From Acetomicrobium sp. UBA3949 (lineage in GTDB: Bacteria; Synergistota; Synergistia; Synergistales; Acetomicrobiaceae), in contig DGDP01000033.1 in NCBI GenBank assembly GCA_002385485.1, forward strand, positions 1 through 5,273: a DNA stretch of 5,273 nucleotides, written 5' to 3'. The notes below the pieces were generated by a model that worked only from the letters and a program-made list of their open reading frames with translations, had not been told where the DNA came from and ran no database searches. The translations under genes and the position numbers were made by a program. Positions 1 to 5,273 of the stretch are shown in pieces (the stretch's first letter is position 1; every line of letters begins with the position of its first letter).

Positions 1-1
1 G

Positions 2-1390
2 TACAATTACTTCCAGCACATGACCTACACGGGGAAGCGATCTCCCTTTTTTGTGAACATCAAATTTGCTGCAGACAAAGACGGCAAAATCCTTGCCATG
101 GAGACTGACTATGCTGTAGATCACGGACCTTACTCGGAGTTCGGGGATTTGCTTACGCTCAGAGGCGCACAGTTCATGGGAGCCGGTTACAACATCCCTA
201 ACATTAGGGGCATAGGACGAACGGTCTGCACCAACCACGTCTGGGGTTCTCCCTTTAGGGCTTACGGCTCTCCGCAATCACTTTACTCTTCCGAGCTGCT
301 CATTGACGAGCTGGCTGAGAAGATCGGCATGGATCCCTGGGAGATACGCTACAAAAATTGCTATCGTCCGGGCTCCACAAACCCGAGCGGTCAGGAACCC
401 GAAGTCTTCAGCTATCCTGAGATGCTTGAAGCCATCAAGCCAAGGTACGAGGAGGCAAAAGAAAGGGCTAAGAGGGAATCCACCGATAAGATCAAGAAGG
501 GTGTTGGCCTTTCAATGGCCGTTTACGGCTGCGGGATTGACGGTCCGGATAGTTCCGAGGTATGGGTAGTCCTGAATCCCGACGATACCGTCACAGTCGT
601 AGCCGCCTGGGAGGACCACGGCCAAGGTGCCGACATGGGCATGGTAGGGACCGCACATGAAGCGCTGCGTCCAATGGGCATCACGCCTGACAGAATACGC
701 TTCACCTGGCCCGATACGTCTAAAACCCCCAACTCGGGACCTTCCGGCGGATCACGCCAGCAGGTGTTGACCGGCAGCGCCATCAAAATCGCCTGTTCCG
801 AAATGCTCAAGTCTCTAAGAAAGCCCGATGGGACATACATGAACTACGCCGAAGCCGTCAGTGCCGGCAAACCGCTGAAGTACATTGGCCAATATACCGT
901 TCCAGGCGTGCCCTGCGACGAAAAAGGACAGGGAAGGCCCTTCGTAGTTTATATGTATGGAGTCTTTCTTGCCGAGGTTTCAGTTAATACCGAAACAGGC
1001 AAGGTCGCTGTGGACAAGATGACCCTGATGGCTGATATAGGAAAAGTCAATAACCGCCTCGTGACCGACGGCCAGTTGTACGGAGGCATAGCTCAGGGGA
1101 TCGGCCTTGCACTTTCGGAGGATTTCGAGGACATCGAGAAACACTCCTCTCTCGTCGGAGGGGGATTCCCCTACATCAAGGATATCCCCGACAACATAGA
1201 AATAGTTTACTTCGAAAACTATCCCCGCGAGTTTGGCCCCTTTGGCGCTGCTGGAGTAGGAGAGCTGCCTCTTTCCAGCCCGCACGCCGCCATTGGAAAC
1301 GCGATTTACCATGCCTGTGGGGTGAGGGTTCACCGTCTGCCCGCTACGCCCGAAAAGATACTTGCCGGCCTCAGAGGAGAACGCGTCTAG
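2..1390 (+). CDS. mop: Mop-type aldehyde oxidoreductase, molybdopterin-binding C-terminal half (5' partial)
   Basis: This is the C-terminal part of a xanthine oxidase-family aldehyde oxidoreductase, which oxidises aldehydes to carboxylic acids at a molybdopterin-cytosine-dinucleotide site. The frame is open from base 2, so the ATG at 20 is internal and the N-terminal [2Fe-2S] domains lie upstream. Seen, numbering from that Met: FRAYGSPQ at 79-86, WEDHGQGAD at 197-205, SGPSGGSRQ at 239-247 and the active-site GVGELPL with Glu415 (codon 1262-1264). From memory of Desulfovibrio gigas Mop (907 residues), Arg80, Tyr82 and Glu415 align with Arg533, Tyr535 and Glu869 at an almost constant offset. 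The full protein should therefore be about 910 residues. The substrate-tunnel residues Phe494, Leu497 and Leu626 appear here as Phe41, Leu44 and Ile173. The reading frame is intact and ends at TAG. It is likely cytoplasmic. The family call is very secure; the natural aldehyde is unknown. Confidence 0.95.
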   Translation, partial: YNYFQHMTYTGKRSPFFVNIKFAADKDGKILAMETDYAVDHGPYSEFGDLLTLRGAQFMGAGYNIPNIRGIGRTVCTNHVWGSPFRAYGSPQSLYSSELLIDELAEKIGMDPWEIRYKNCYRPGSTNPSGQEPEVFSYPEMLEAIKPRYEEAKERAKRESTDKIKKGVGLSMAVYGCGIDGPDSSEVWVVLNPDDTVTVVAAWEDHGQGADMGMVGTAHEALRPMGITPDRIRFTWPDTSKTPNSGPSGGSRQQVLTGSAIKIACSEMLKSLRKPDGTYMNYAEAVSAGKPLKYIGQYTVPGVPCDEKGQGRPFVVYMYGVFLAEVSVNTETGKVAVDKMTLMADIGKVNNRLVTDGQLYGGIAQGIGLALSEDFEDIEKHSSLVGGGFPYIKDIPDNIEIVYFENYPREFGPFGAAGVGELPLSSPHAAIGNAIYHACGVRVHRLPATPEKILAGLRGERV

Positions 1391-1404
1391 GTAAAATGCC
1401 CAAT

Positions 1405-1443
1405 AACGCCTGCCCTTGACTGTTTAAAGTCAGGGCGGGCGTT
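1405..1443 (+). terminator. Strong hairpin after mop, without a U-tract
   Basis: The arms 1405-1421 and 1428-1443 pair over 16 base pairs. They comprise an outer GC-rich run of 12 (one T-G wobble at 1411/1437), a one-base bulge at T1417 and four inner pairs, closing a 6-base loop (1422-1427). It begins 14 bases after the mop stop codon, where a terminator is expected. However, the bases after it (AAGATAATGACATG) contain no run of T, so it is not a textbook intrinsic terminator. It may instead attenuate read-through, block 3' decay of the mop message or mark a processing site that sets different levels of mop and the downstream genes. Confidence 0.5.
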
Positions 1444-1531
1444 AAGATAATGACATGTACGCTTTTACGAATTCCCCGAAAGCCACAATTTCAGGGCAAA
1501 CCACGGTTATATGAGCTCATTGTAAGATTCT
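1444..1531 (+). other. Intergenic leader between mop and the Fe-S/CCG gene
   Basis: About 90 bases lie between the hairpin and the next ribosome binding site. I see no ORF, no RNA gene and no convincing sigma-70 promoter. The closest -10-like strings are TTATAT at 1507-1512 and GATAAT at 1446-1451, and neither has a good -35 hexamer at 16-18 bases. The next gene could have its own promoter of another class here, or be read from mop. Confidence 0.4.
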
Positions 1532-1540
1532 GGGGAGGAA
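1532..1540 (+). promoter_or_regulatory. Ribosome binding site of the 736-residue protein
   Basis: GGGGAGGAA ends 6 bases before the ATG at 1547, with its GGAGG core 8 bases from the start. This strong Shine-Dalgarno sequence fixes the start codon. Confidence 0.85.
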
Positions 1541-1546
1541 ATATTC

Positions 1547-3757
1547 ATGGAGCGCTATAAACTCGATGATTTTGAGCAACGCTGCATTCAAGATGAACTT
1601 CCTTACTGTCAGGCGGCATGTCCTCTAAAGGTAGACGTGAGGGCCTTTTGCGGGGCCATGGCGCAAAAACGCTTCGATGCAGCAAGAAAAATCCTGGCAA
1701 GGTCAATGCCACTGCCGGACATTATCGGCCGCATCTGTGACCACCCCTGCCAGGATGCCTGCATCCTGGCTCAAAAGGGCGGCGCCATTTCCATAGGAAA
1801 GCTTGAAAGGGCTTGCCTTGAAAACTCAAAGGAAATGGGGATGATACTGCGCCTACCTTCAAAGAAGTTGTCCGCGACCGTTTACGGAGCGGGTCTTTCT
1901 TCGTTGTCTTGCGCCATTGAACTGGCAAAAAAAGGCTACCAGGTAAGTATGGTCTTTGACGGCGAGATCCCGGGCGGCAGGCTTTTGATGTTTCCGCAAG
2001 AAGTTTTACCCCAAGAAGTACTCGTCACTACCTGGCAGAACCTGCAGCGAATGGGTGTAACGCGGTCATTTGAAAAAGATCCAATCAGCTACGGTTTAAA
2101 AGAAGGAAGCGCCCTATACGTTGGCGTCGATGATCCCGAATGGACTCATCTCGTCGATGCAAATGATGTAGATCCCTTCACCTATCAAACTTCGACCAAG
2201 GGCTTTTTCGCCGGAGGCTACCCTCGAAGCGACATGCCTTCACCCATATGGGAGTCGGCTGATGGCAAGCGCGCCGCCAACTCCATCGACCGTTATTTTC
2301 AGGGCGCGTCGCTGATGTCGGGAAGAGAAAAGGAATTCTCGCTCGAGACGAAGCTTTACACTCTACTTGAAGGCGTTCCAACTCTTTCTCCAAAAGATGA
2401 TCCGATAGAAGAAGCCAAACGCTGCATTCGGTGCGAATGCCGCTACTGCGTACGCGAGTGTGTCTTTCTTGAAAAGTACAAGGGATATCCCAAGATCTAC
2501 GCCCGGCAGATCTATAACAATTTCGCCATAGTCAGGGGCTCTCACAGCGCCAATAAAATGATAAATTCCTGTTCGCTTTGCGGCCTTTGCGAGGTCCTTT
2601 GCCCCAACGATTTTTCCATGGCCGATTTGTGTCGCTTTGCGCGGGAACAAATGGTGGAGCGAAAGATCATGCCTCCTTCAGTCCACGAGTTTGCTCTCCT
2701 TGACATGGAACACGCCAACTCTCCAAGGTCATCCGGATTTAGAAGCGGAGCAAAGACCACTGAGGCCGTTTTCTTTCCCGGTTGCCAATTGGCCGGAGCG
2801 ATGCCCGATCAGACCGAAAGGGTCGCAAACTTCCTCGGCGAGATGTTTGATGGCAAGATGGGCATTTTGCTTGGATGCTGCGGTGCGCCTGCATGGTGGG
2901 CCAGCAGGCAAGACAAGGTTGAAGAAGTCATCAAAAGCATAGAAAAAACTATTGAATCGTTGGGAAACCCAACGCTGATCATGGCCTGTTCGTCCTGTAA
3001 TGAGGTGTTTAAAAACTTCATACCCAAGGTGTCGAGGGTCTCTTTATGGCAGGTGTTGCTCGAAAGGGGGATACCTGAAGCAAAGCCTGCTGCGGAAACG
3101 CTTGCTCTTCATGACCCTTGCACGACCCGCCACGAACCGGAGTGGAGAGAGTCGGTTCGAAAGATACTGCGAATCCTGGGGCAACCCTACGAAGAGCTCC
3201 TCTTCGGGGGCGAAACCACGCGTTGCTGCGGTTACGGAGGCCTCCAGCTCATGGCCGACCCAGACCTTGCACATGAAGGCGTCTTGCGCAGGCTCAAGGA
3301 AAGCGAAAACGACTTTCTGACCTATTGTGCCATGTGCCGTGAAAGCCTTTCGGGGTCTGGGAAAACGGTCTTTCATCTGTTAGACATTCTCTTTCCTCCA
3401 TCCGCAGGAAAGGTGCGTTTAGGTTATTCCAAACGACAACAAAACAGGGAATTGCTTCGCGTTAAACTCCTTGGTCCTTGCGACCTACCTCCGGAACCGT
3501 GGGATGACTTGCCCATATCCGTCTCCGATGCGGTGCGCGAAAAACTCGAAGATCGTCACATCTTGGACAGCGATATCAAACAAACCCTGTGGGAAGCTTC
3601 TTCGACGGGAAGGTATCTCATCTCTCCCGACGGCACCAGGCTTGCCTCTTCAAGGATAGGAAACGTCACTTTTTGGGTGGAATACCGCGAAGATAATCAG
3701 TCTTTTGCGATCATCAACGCCTGGAGCCACAGGATGGTCATGGAGCTGATGTCATGA
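1547..3757 (+). CDS. GltD-like / dicluster ferredoxin / double-CCG fusion protein (DVU_1558-like)
   Basis: A 736-residue protein with 30 cysteines, probably a cytoplasmic electron-transfer subunit. Domains in order: (a) residues 13-90, a GltD-type N-terminal Fe-S domain with C13, C21, C25-Pro and GRICDHPCQDAC (C64, C68, C72); (b) residues 108-252, a flavoprotein-like core starting at GAGLSS (114-119) and ending in VDPFTYQTS (208-216), FFAGGY (220-225) and ADGKRAANSIDRY (238-250); (c) residues 293-305, CxxCxCxxCxxxC, and 342-352, CxxCxxCxxxCP, likely two Fe-S clusters; (d) two CCG domains of the HdrB type, C413/C444-C445/C481-C484 and C525/C560-C561/C594-C597, both complete; (e) residues 621-736, a C-terminal domain with VTFWVEY (707-713) and NAWSHRM (724-730). 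The core lacks room for an NAD(P)-binding lobe, and both dinucleotide motifs are degenerate. From memory it matches the family called pyridine nucleotide-disulfide oxidoreductase/dicluster-binding protein. Position suggests it accepts or supplies electrons for Mop or the radical SAM enzyme; that is inference. Its stop overlaps the next start by 4 bases (ATGA). Confidence 0.88.
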   Translation: MERYKLDDFEQRCIQDELPYCQAACPLKVDVRAFCGAMAQKRFDAARKILARSMPLPDIIGRICDHPCQDACILAQKGGAISIGKLERACLENSKEMGMILRLPSKKLSATVYGAGLSSLSCAIELAKKGYQVSMVFDGEIPGGRLLMFPQEVLPQEVLVTTWQNLQRMGVTRSFEKDPISYGLKEGSALYVGVDDPEWTHLVDANDVDPFTYQTSTKGFFAGGYPRSDMPSPIWESADGKRAANSIDRYFQGASLMSGREKEFSLETKLYTLLEGVPTLSPKDDPIEEAKRCIRCECRYCVRECVFLEKYKGYPKIYARQIYNNFAIVRGSHSANKMINSCSLCGLCEVLCPNDFSMADLCRFAREQMVERKIMPPSVHEFALLDMEHANSPRSSGFRSGAKTTEAVFFPGCQLAGAMPDQTERVANFLGEMFDGKMGILLGCCGAPAWWASRQDKVEEVIKSIEKTIESLGNPTLIMACSSCNEVFKNFIPKVSRVSLWQVLLERGIPEAKPAAETLALHDPCTTRHEPEWRESVRKILRILGQPYEELLFGGETTRCCGYGGLQLMADPDLAHEGVLRRLKESENDFLTYCAMCRESLSGSGKTVFHLLDILFPPSAGKVRLGYSKRQQNRELLRVKLLGPCDLPPEPWDDLPISVSDAVREKLEDRHILDSDIKQTLWEASSTGRYLISPDGTRLASSRIGNVTFWVEYREDNQSFAIINAWSHRMVMELMS

Positions 3758-3969
3758 ACAAGAAAACCGGTCTAGGATTTCACGGAGAAACAAGCTGGAG
3801 ATGCAGCTGCGGCGGTGAGCTCGCCCCGCACAAGGTCGCAGCGTTTTATCTTGGCAACCGCTTTGAAATAGAGCTTCCCGCCTGTTCTCAATGTGGTTTT
3901 ATTCTTGTACCTGAATCTCTTGCAGTGGGCAAAATGCTCGAGGTGGAAAAGATATTGGAGGACAAATAA
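3754..3969 (+). CDS. Small CxC/CxxC protein, DVU_1557-like redox or zinc-ribbon protein
   Basis: A 71-residue protein with exactly four cysteines in two knuckles: WRCSCGGE (C17, C19) and PACSQCGF (C44, C47). This layout fits a zinc-ribbon or rubredoxin-like mononuclear metal site, or a redox-active dithiol pair; the sequence does not say which. No signal peptide or membrane segment is visible. A short acidic helix (about residues 54-70) follows the metal knuckle. The start is set by the ATGA overlap with the preceding gene and a GGAG at 3742-3745, and the stop shares one base with the methyltransferase start (TAATG). From memory it corresponds to the family annotated as DVU_1557 redox protein. 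Its fixed place between an electron-transfer protein and a methyltransferase suggests a carrier or scaffold role, which is inference. Confidence 0.8.
   Translation: MNKKTGLGFHGETSWRCSCGGELAPHKVAAFYLGNRFEIELPACSQCGFILVPESLAVGKMLEVEKILEDK
3957..3962 (+). promoter_or_regulatory. Ribosome binding site of the methyltransferase
   Basis: GGAGGA lies inside the end of the 71-residue gene, 6 bases before the ATG at 3969. It supports the one-base TAATG overlap start and translational coupling. Confidence 0.8.
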
Positions 3970-4646
3970 TGTCTTTGCCCTACGAAAACCCAAAATGGCG
4001 CGAGGTCATGGGCGAGGCACTCCATCCGGGAGGAGAAGCACTTTCAAGGAGGTTGATACGCTTATGTGACTTTCCTCCAGGGGCCCGCATTCTTGATGCT
4101 GGTTGCGGTATGGGTGCGACCTTAGGACTTCTCGTCGAAGAGGGTTTCGATGCCCTTGGATTGGACAGGTCTGACGATTTGCTCGCGGAAGCAGAGCGCA
4201 GGGGTCAGGTCGTGAAGGCCGATTTATGTCAGATGCCCTTCGAAGACGGCAGTTTTGACGGAGCGATATGTGAATGCGTCCTTTCGCAGCAAAAGGAGCT
4301 CTCGCCAGCCTTGTCAGAGCTTGCAAGGGTATTAAAAGAAGGAGGAATTTTGGGGGTGACCGACATCTTTGCCCTCAATCGCAGTTATGACCGCCAGGGT
4401 TGGGACGGTTCATGTGCTAGCGGAGCCAGGTCCGTTCTTGAAATGAACGAAGCATTCAGAATCCATGGATTTGAAGCGTTTTTCTTTGAAGCTTACCCCA
4501 GATTGCTTCGGGAATGTACCGCCCAACTGGTTTGGGCAGGCGTCATCGAAGCACCCCTAAATATGTGTTGTAATTTAAGTTACGGCCTATGGCTATGCCA
4601 GAAGGTAGGCGATGAAATTACGATAAAAAACGTAAATGAGCGATGA
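3969..4646 (+). CDS. trsM: Class I SAM-dependent methyltransferase, DVU_1556-like
   Basis: A 225-residue Rossmann-fold methyltransferase of the Methyltransf_11/UbiE type. Seen: motif I ILDAGCGMGA (41-50), which binds SAM; acidic Asp66 after strand 2 (LGLDRS), expected to hold the ribose hydroxyls; motif II around ADLCQMPFEDGSFDGAICE (84-102); and motif III ELARVLKEGG (117-126). The catalytic domain is standard in length. It carries ten cysteines (33, 46, 87, 101, 103, 149, 183, 200, 201, 210), including a CxC after motif II, C149 in GSCASGAR and a C200-C201 pair near the end, which is many for a plain small-molecule methyltransferase. The acceptor cannot be inferred. The symbol is the one I recall for the family beside TrsS; the methyltransferase fold is secure, the symbol less so. 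It starts within the stop of the preceding gene and is followed by a 63-base gap. Confidence 0.88.
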   Translation: MSLPYENPKWREVMGEALHPGGEALSRRLIRLCDFPPGARILDAGCGMGATLGLLVEEGFDALGLDRSDDLLAEAERRGQVVKADLCQMPFEDGSFDGAICECVLSQQKELSPALSELARVLKEGGILGVTDIFALNRSYDRQGWDGSCASGARSVLEMNEAFRIHGFEAFFFEAYPRLLRECTAQLVWAGVIEAPLNMCCNLSYGLWLCQKVGDEITIKNVNER

Positions 4647-4693
4647 CGAGGAAAAAGCGACGGGTTAATCAAAGAGTCTAACCAGAGAGATTG

Positions 4694-4703
4694 AGGGAGG
4701 GAG
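4694..4703 (+). promoter_or_regulatory. Ribosome binding site of the C-GCAxxG-C-C gene
   Basis: The purine-rich AGGGAGGGAG ends 6 bases before the ATG at 4710 and decides that start. The rest of the 63-base gap (4647-4693) shows no promoter or terminator that I can defend. Confidence 0.8.
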
Positions 4704-4709
4704 AAGTTA

Positions 4710-5168
4710 ATGGAAGACCTCAAGACTGTAGTCATGCAATGGGGGCAGGAAGGATTTTGCTGTTCGCAGGTCATGATATTGGCTGGATTGGCACTTACTG
4801 GAAAAGAAAACGAGGATCTAACTGCAGCGATGAACGGTCTTTGCAGGGGCACATTTTCTCCTGGCTGCACCTGCGGGGCATTGACCGGCGCTTGTTGCCT
4901 TTTAGGGTTTTATGCCGGCAAAGGAGCGCCGTGGGAAGAAAAAGATCCGAGACTGCCCGAGATGATCGGCCAGCTTCACGAATGGTTTCAAGAAAAATGG
5001 GGAGAGGGCGGGCTCGTCAACTGCGGGAATATCCTGGGCTACGAACCGATTACGGATCCGAAGCAATGCTTTCAAAAATGTTTTCCGATGATAATGGAAA
5101 CGTTGGAGAAGGCCTTAGAGCTTCTTGAAACTCACGGCTTTGACATACGGGAAGGACGACTCCTTTAA
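4710..5168 (+). CDS. C-GCAxxG-C-C family cysteine-rich protein, DVU_1555-like
   Basis: A 152-residue protein of the family named after its C...GCAxxG...C...C signature, whose members are putative redox or metal proteins of unknown function. Seen: FCCSQ with C17-C18, C45, the core GCTCGALTGACC (52-63; C53, C55, C62, C63), NCGNILG with C105, and C120 and C124 near the C-terminal helix, ten cysteines in all. The length is normal for the family. The FCCSQVM start and the doubled cysteines at 17-18 and 62-63 differ from the commoner GCA..V form and fit the branch found next to Mop and TrsS. There is no signal peptide; the cysteines probably ligate a cluster or form exchangeable disulfides in the cytoplasm. 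The stop overlaps the next start by one base (TAATG), so it is coupled to the radical SAM-like gene and probably acts with it. Confidence 0.88.
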   Translation: MEDLKTVVMQWGQEGFCCSQVMILAGLALTGKENEDLTAAMNGLCRGTFSPGCTCGALTGACCLLGFYAGKGAPWEEKDPRLPEMIGQLHEWFQEKWGEGGLVNCGNILGYEPITDPKQCFQKCFPMIMETLEKALELLETHGFDIREGRLL

Positions 5169-5273
5169 TGGCGATTTTGCGCAATACGCACAGCGTATGC
5201 CCGATCTGCCTGAAACAGATACCGGCATTGCTGGAAAGTGATAAAGATAATGTTTTCCTGCGGAAACATTGTC
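5168..5273 (+). CDS. trsS: Start of a radical SAM protein, TrsS/MJ0619-like (3' partial)
   Basis: Only 35 residues are inside the window. The start ATG overlaps the preceding TAA, with a GGGAAGGA at 5149-5156 about 11 bases upstream. The peptide has THSVCPICLKQIPA (residues 7-20; C11, C14), then VFLRKHC (29-35; C35). This CPxC...(V/I)xLxKxC pattern is the N-terminal zinc-ribbon-like segment I know from radical SAM enzymes of the MJ0619/tetraether-lipid-synthase type and from the radical SAM (seleno)protein TrsS. In these the segment precedes the SAM-cluster CxxxCxxC motif, which lies beyond the window here. The neighbours agree with TrsS. The radical SAM assignment rests on the short N-terminus and the gene order, not on the catalytic motif. 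Whether it contains selenocysteine cannot be seen. Confidence 0.72.
   Translation, partial: MAILRNTHSVCPICLKQIPALLESDKDNVFLRKHC

Noticed and set aside
20..22. ATG at 20 as the start of the aldehyde oxidoreductase
   Set aside because: The frame is open to the window edge, the preceding residues YNYFQH continue the Mop family sequence, and the N-terminal Fe-S domains must lie upstream.
523..840. Open frames on the minus strand within mop, and similar ones within the large Fe-S gene
   Set aside because: They lie opposite strongly conserved coding sequence, lack ribosome binding sites and show no recognisable motifs.
1416..1448. TTGACT followed by TAAGAT as a possible sigma-70 promoter
   Set aside because: The spacer is 21 bases, too long, and TTGACT lies within an arm of the hairpin, which explains the sequence better.
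4663..4683. GGTTA/TAACC inverted repeat in the gap before the C-GCAxxG-C-C gene
   Set aside because: Only 5 base pairs around an 11-base loop with no T-run; too weak to call a terminator or operator.
4644..4693. The TGA ending the methyltransferase could be a selenocysteine codon with read-through
   Set aside because: The frame continues only about 17 codons to another TGA, the added residues look like ordinary spacer, no convincing SECIS hairpin follows, and the protein is already of normal length.
4691..5128. 145-codon open frame overlapping the C-GCAxxG-C-C gene
   Set aside because: It runs in another frame of a gene with clear family motifs and a proper ribosome binding site, and its product has an arginine-rich, non-protein-like composition.

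Overview
The window holds a run of six genes, all on the + strand, open at both ends. It looks like one metabolic or maturation cassette from a strictly anaerobic bacterium. The genes are rich in iron-sulfur and cysteine motifs, and one encodes a molybdenum aldehyde oxidoreductase close to that of Desulfovibrio. GC content is moderate, spacing is tight and Shine-Dalgarno sites are strong. A desulfovibrio-like, Synergistota-like or clostridial anaerobe would all fit; the sequence alone does not decide.

Layout: (1) bases 2-1390, the C-terminal half of a Mop-type molybdopterin aldehyde oxidoreductase; (2) 1391-1546, a gap with a strong 16-bp hairpin and the ribosome binding site of the next gene; (3) 1547-3757, a 736-residue multidomain protein with a GltD-like Fe-S domain, a shrunken flavoprotein-like core, two ferredoxin-like cysteine clusters, two CCG (HdrB-like) domains and a distinct C-terminal domain; (4) 3754-3969, a 71-residue CxC/CxxC protein; (5) 3969-4646, a class I SAM-dependent methyltransferase; (6) 4710-5168, a C-GCAxxG-C-C family protein; (7) 5168 to the window end, the start of a protein whose CPxC N-terminus resembles radical SAM proteins of the MJ0619/TrsS type.

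Genes 3-4, 4-5 and 6-7 overlap by 4, 1 and 1 bases, so the block is very probably co-transcribed and translationally coupled. From memory, the order matches the Desulfovibrio vulgaris neighbourhood running from DVU1559 (aldehyde oxidoreductase) down to about DVU1554, named family by family in recent annotation (dicluster-binding protein, DVU_1557 redox protein, DVU_1556 methyltransferase, DVU_1555 C-GCAxxG-C-C protein, radical SAM (seleno)protein TrsS). To my knowledge no biochemical function has been established for this set. A reasonable inference is a conserved system in which a radical SAM enzyme, a methyltransferase and cysteine-rich redox partners either make or repair something needed by the Mo enzyme, or process its substrate, while the large Fe-S/CCG protein moves electrons.
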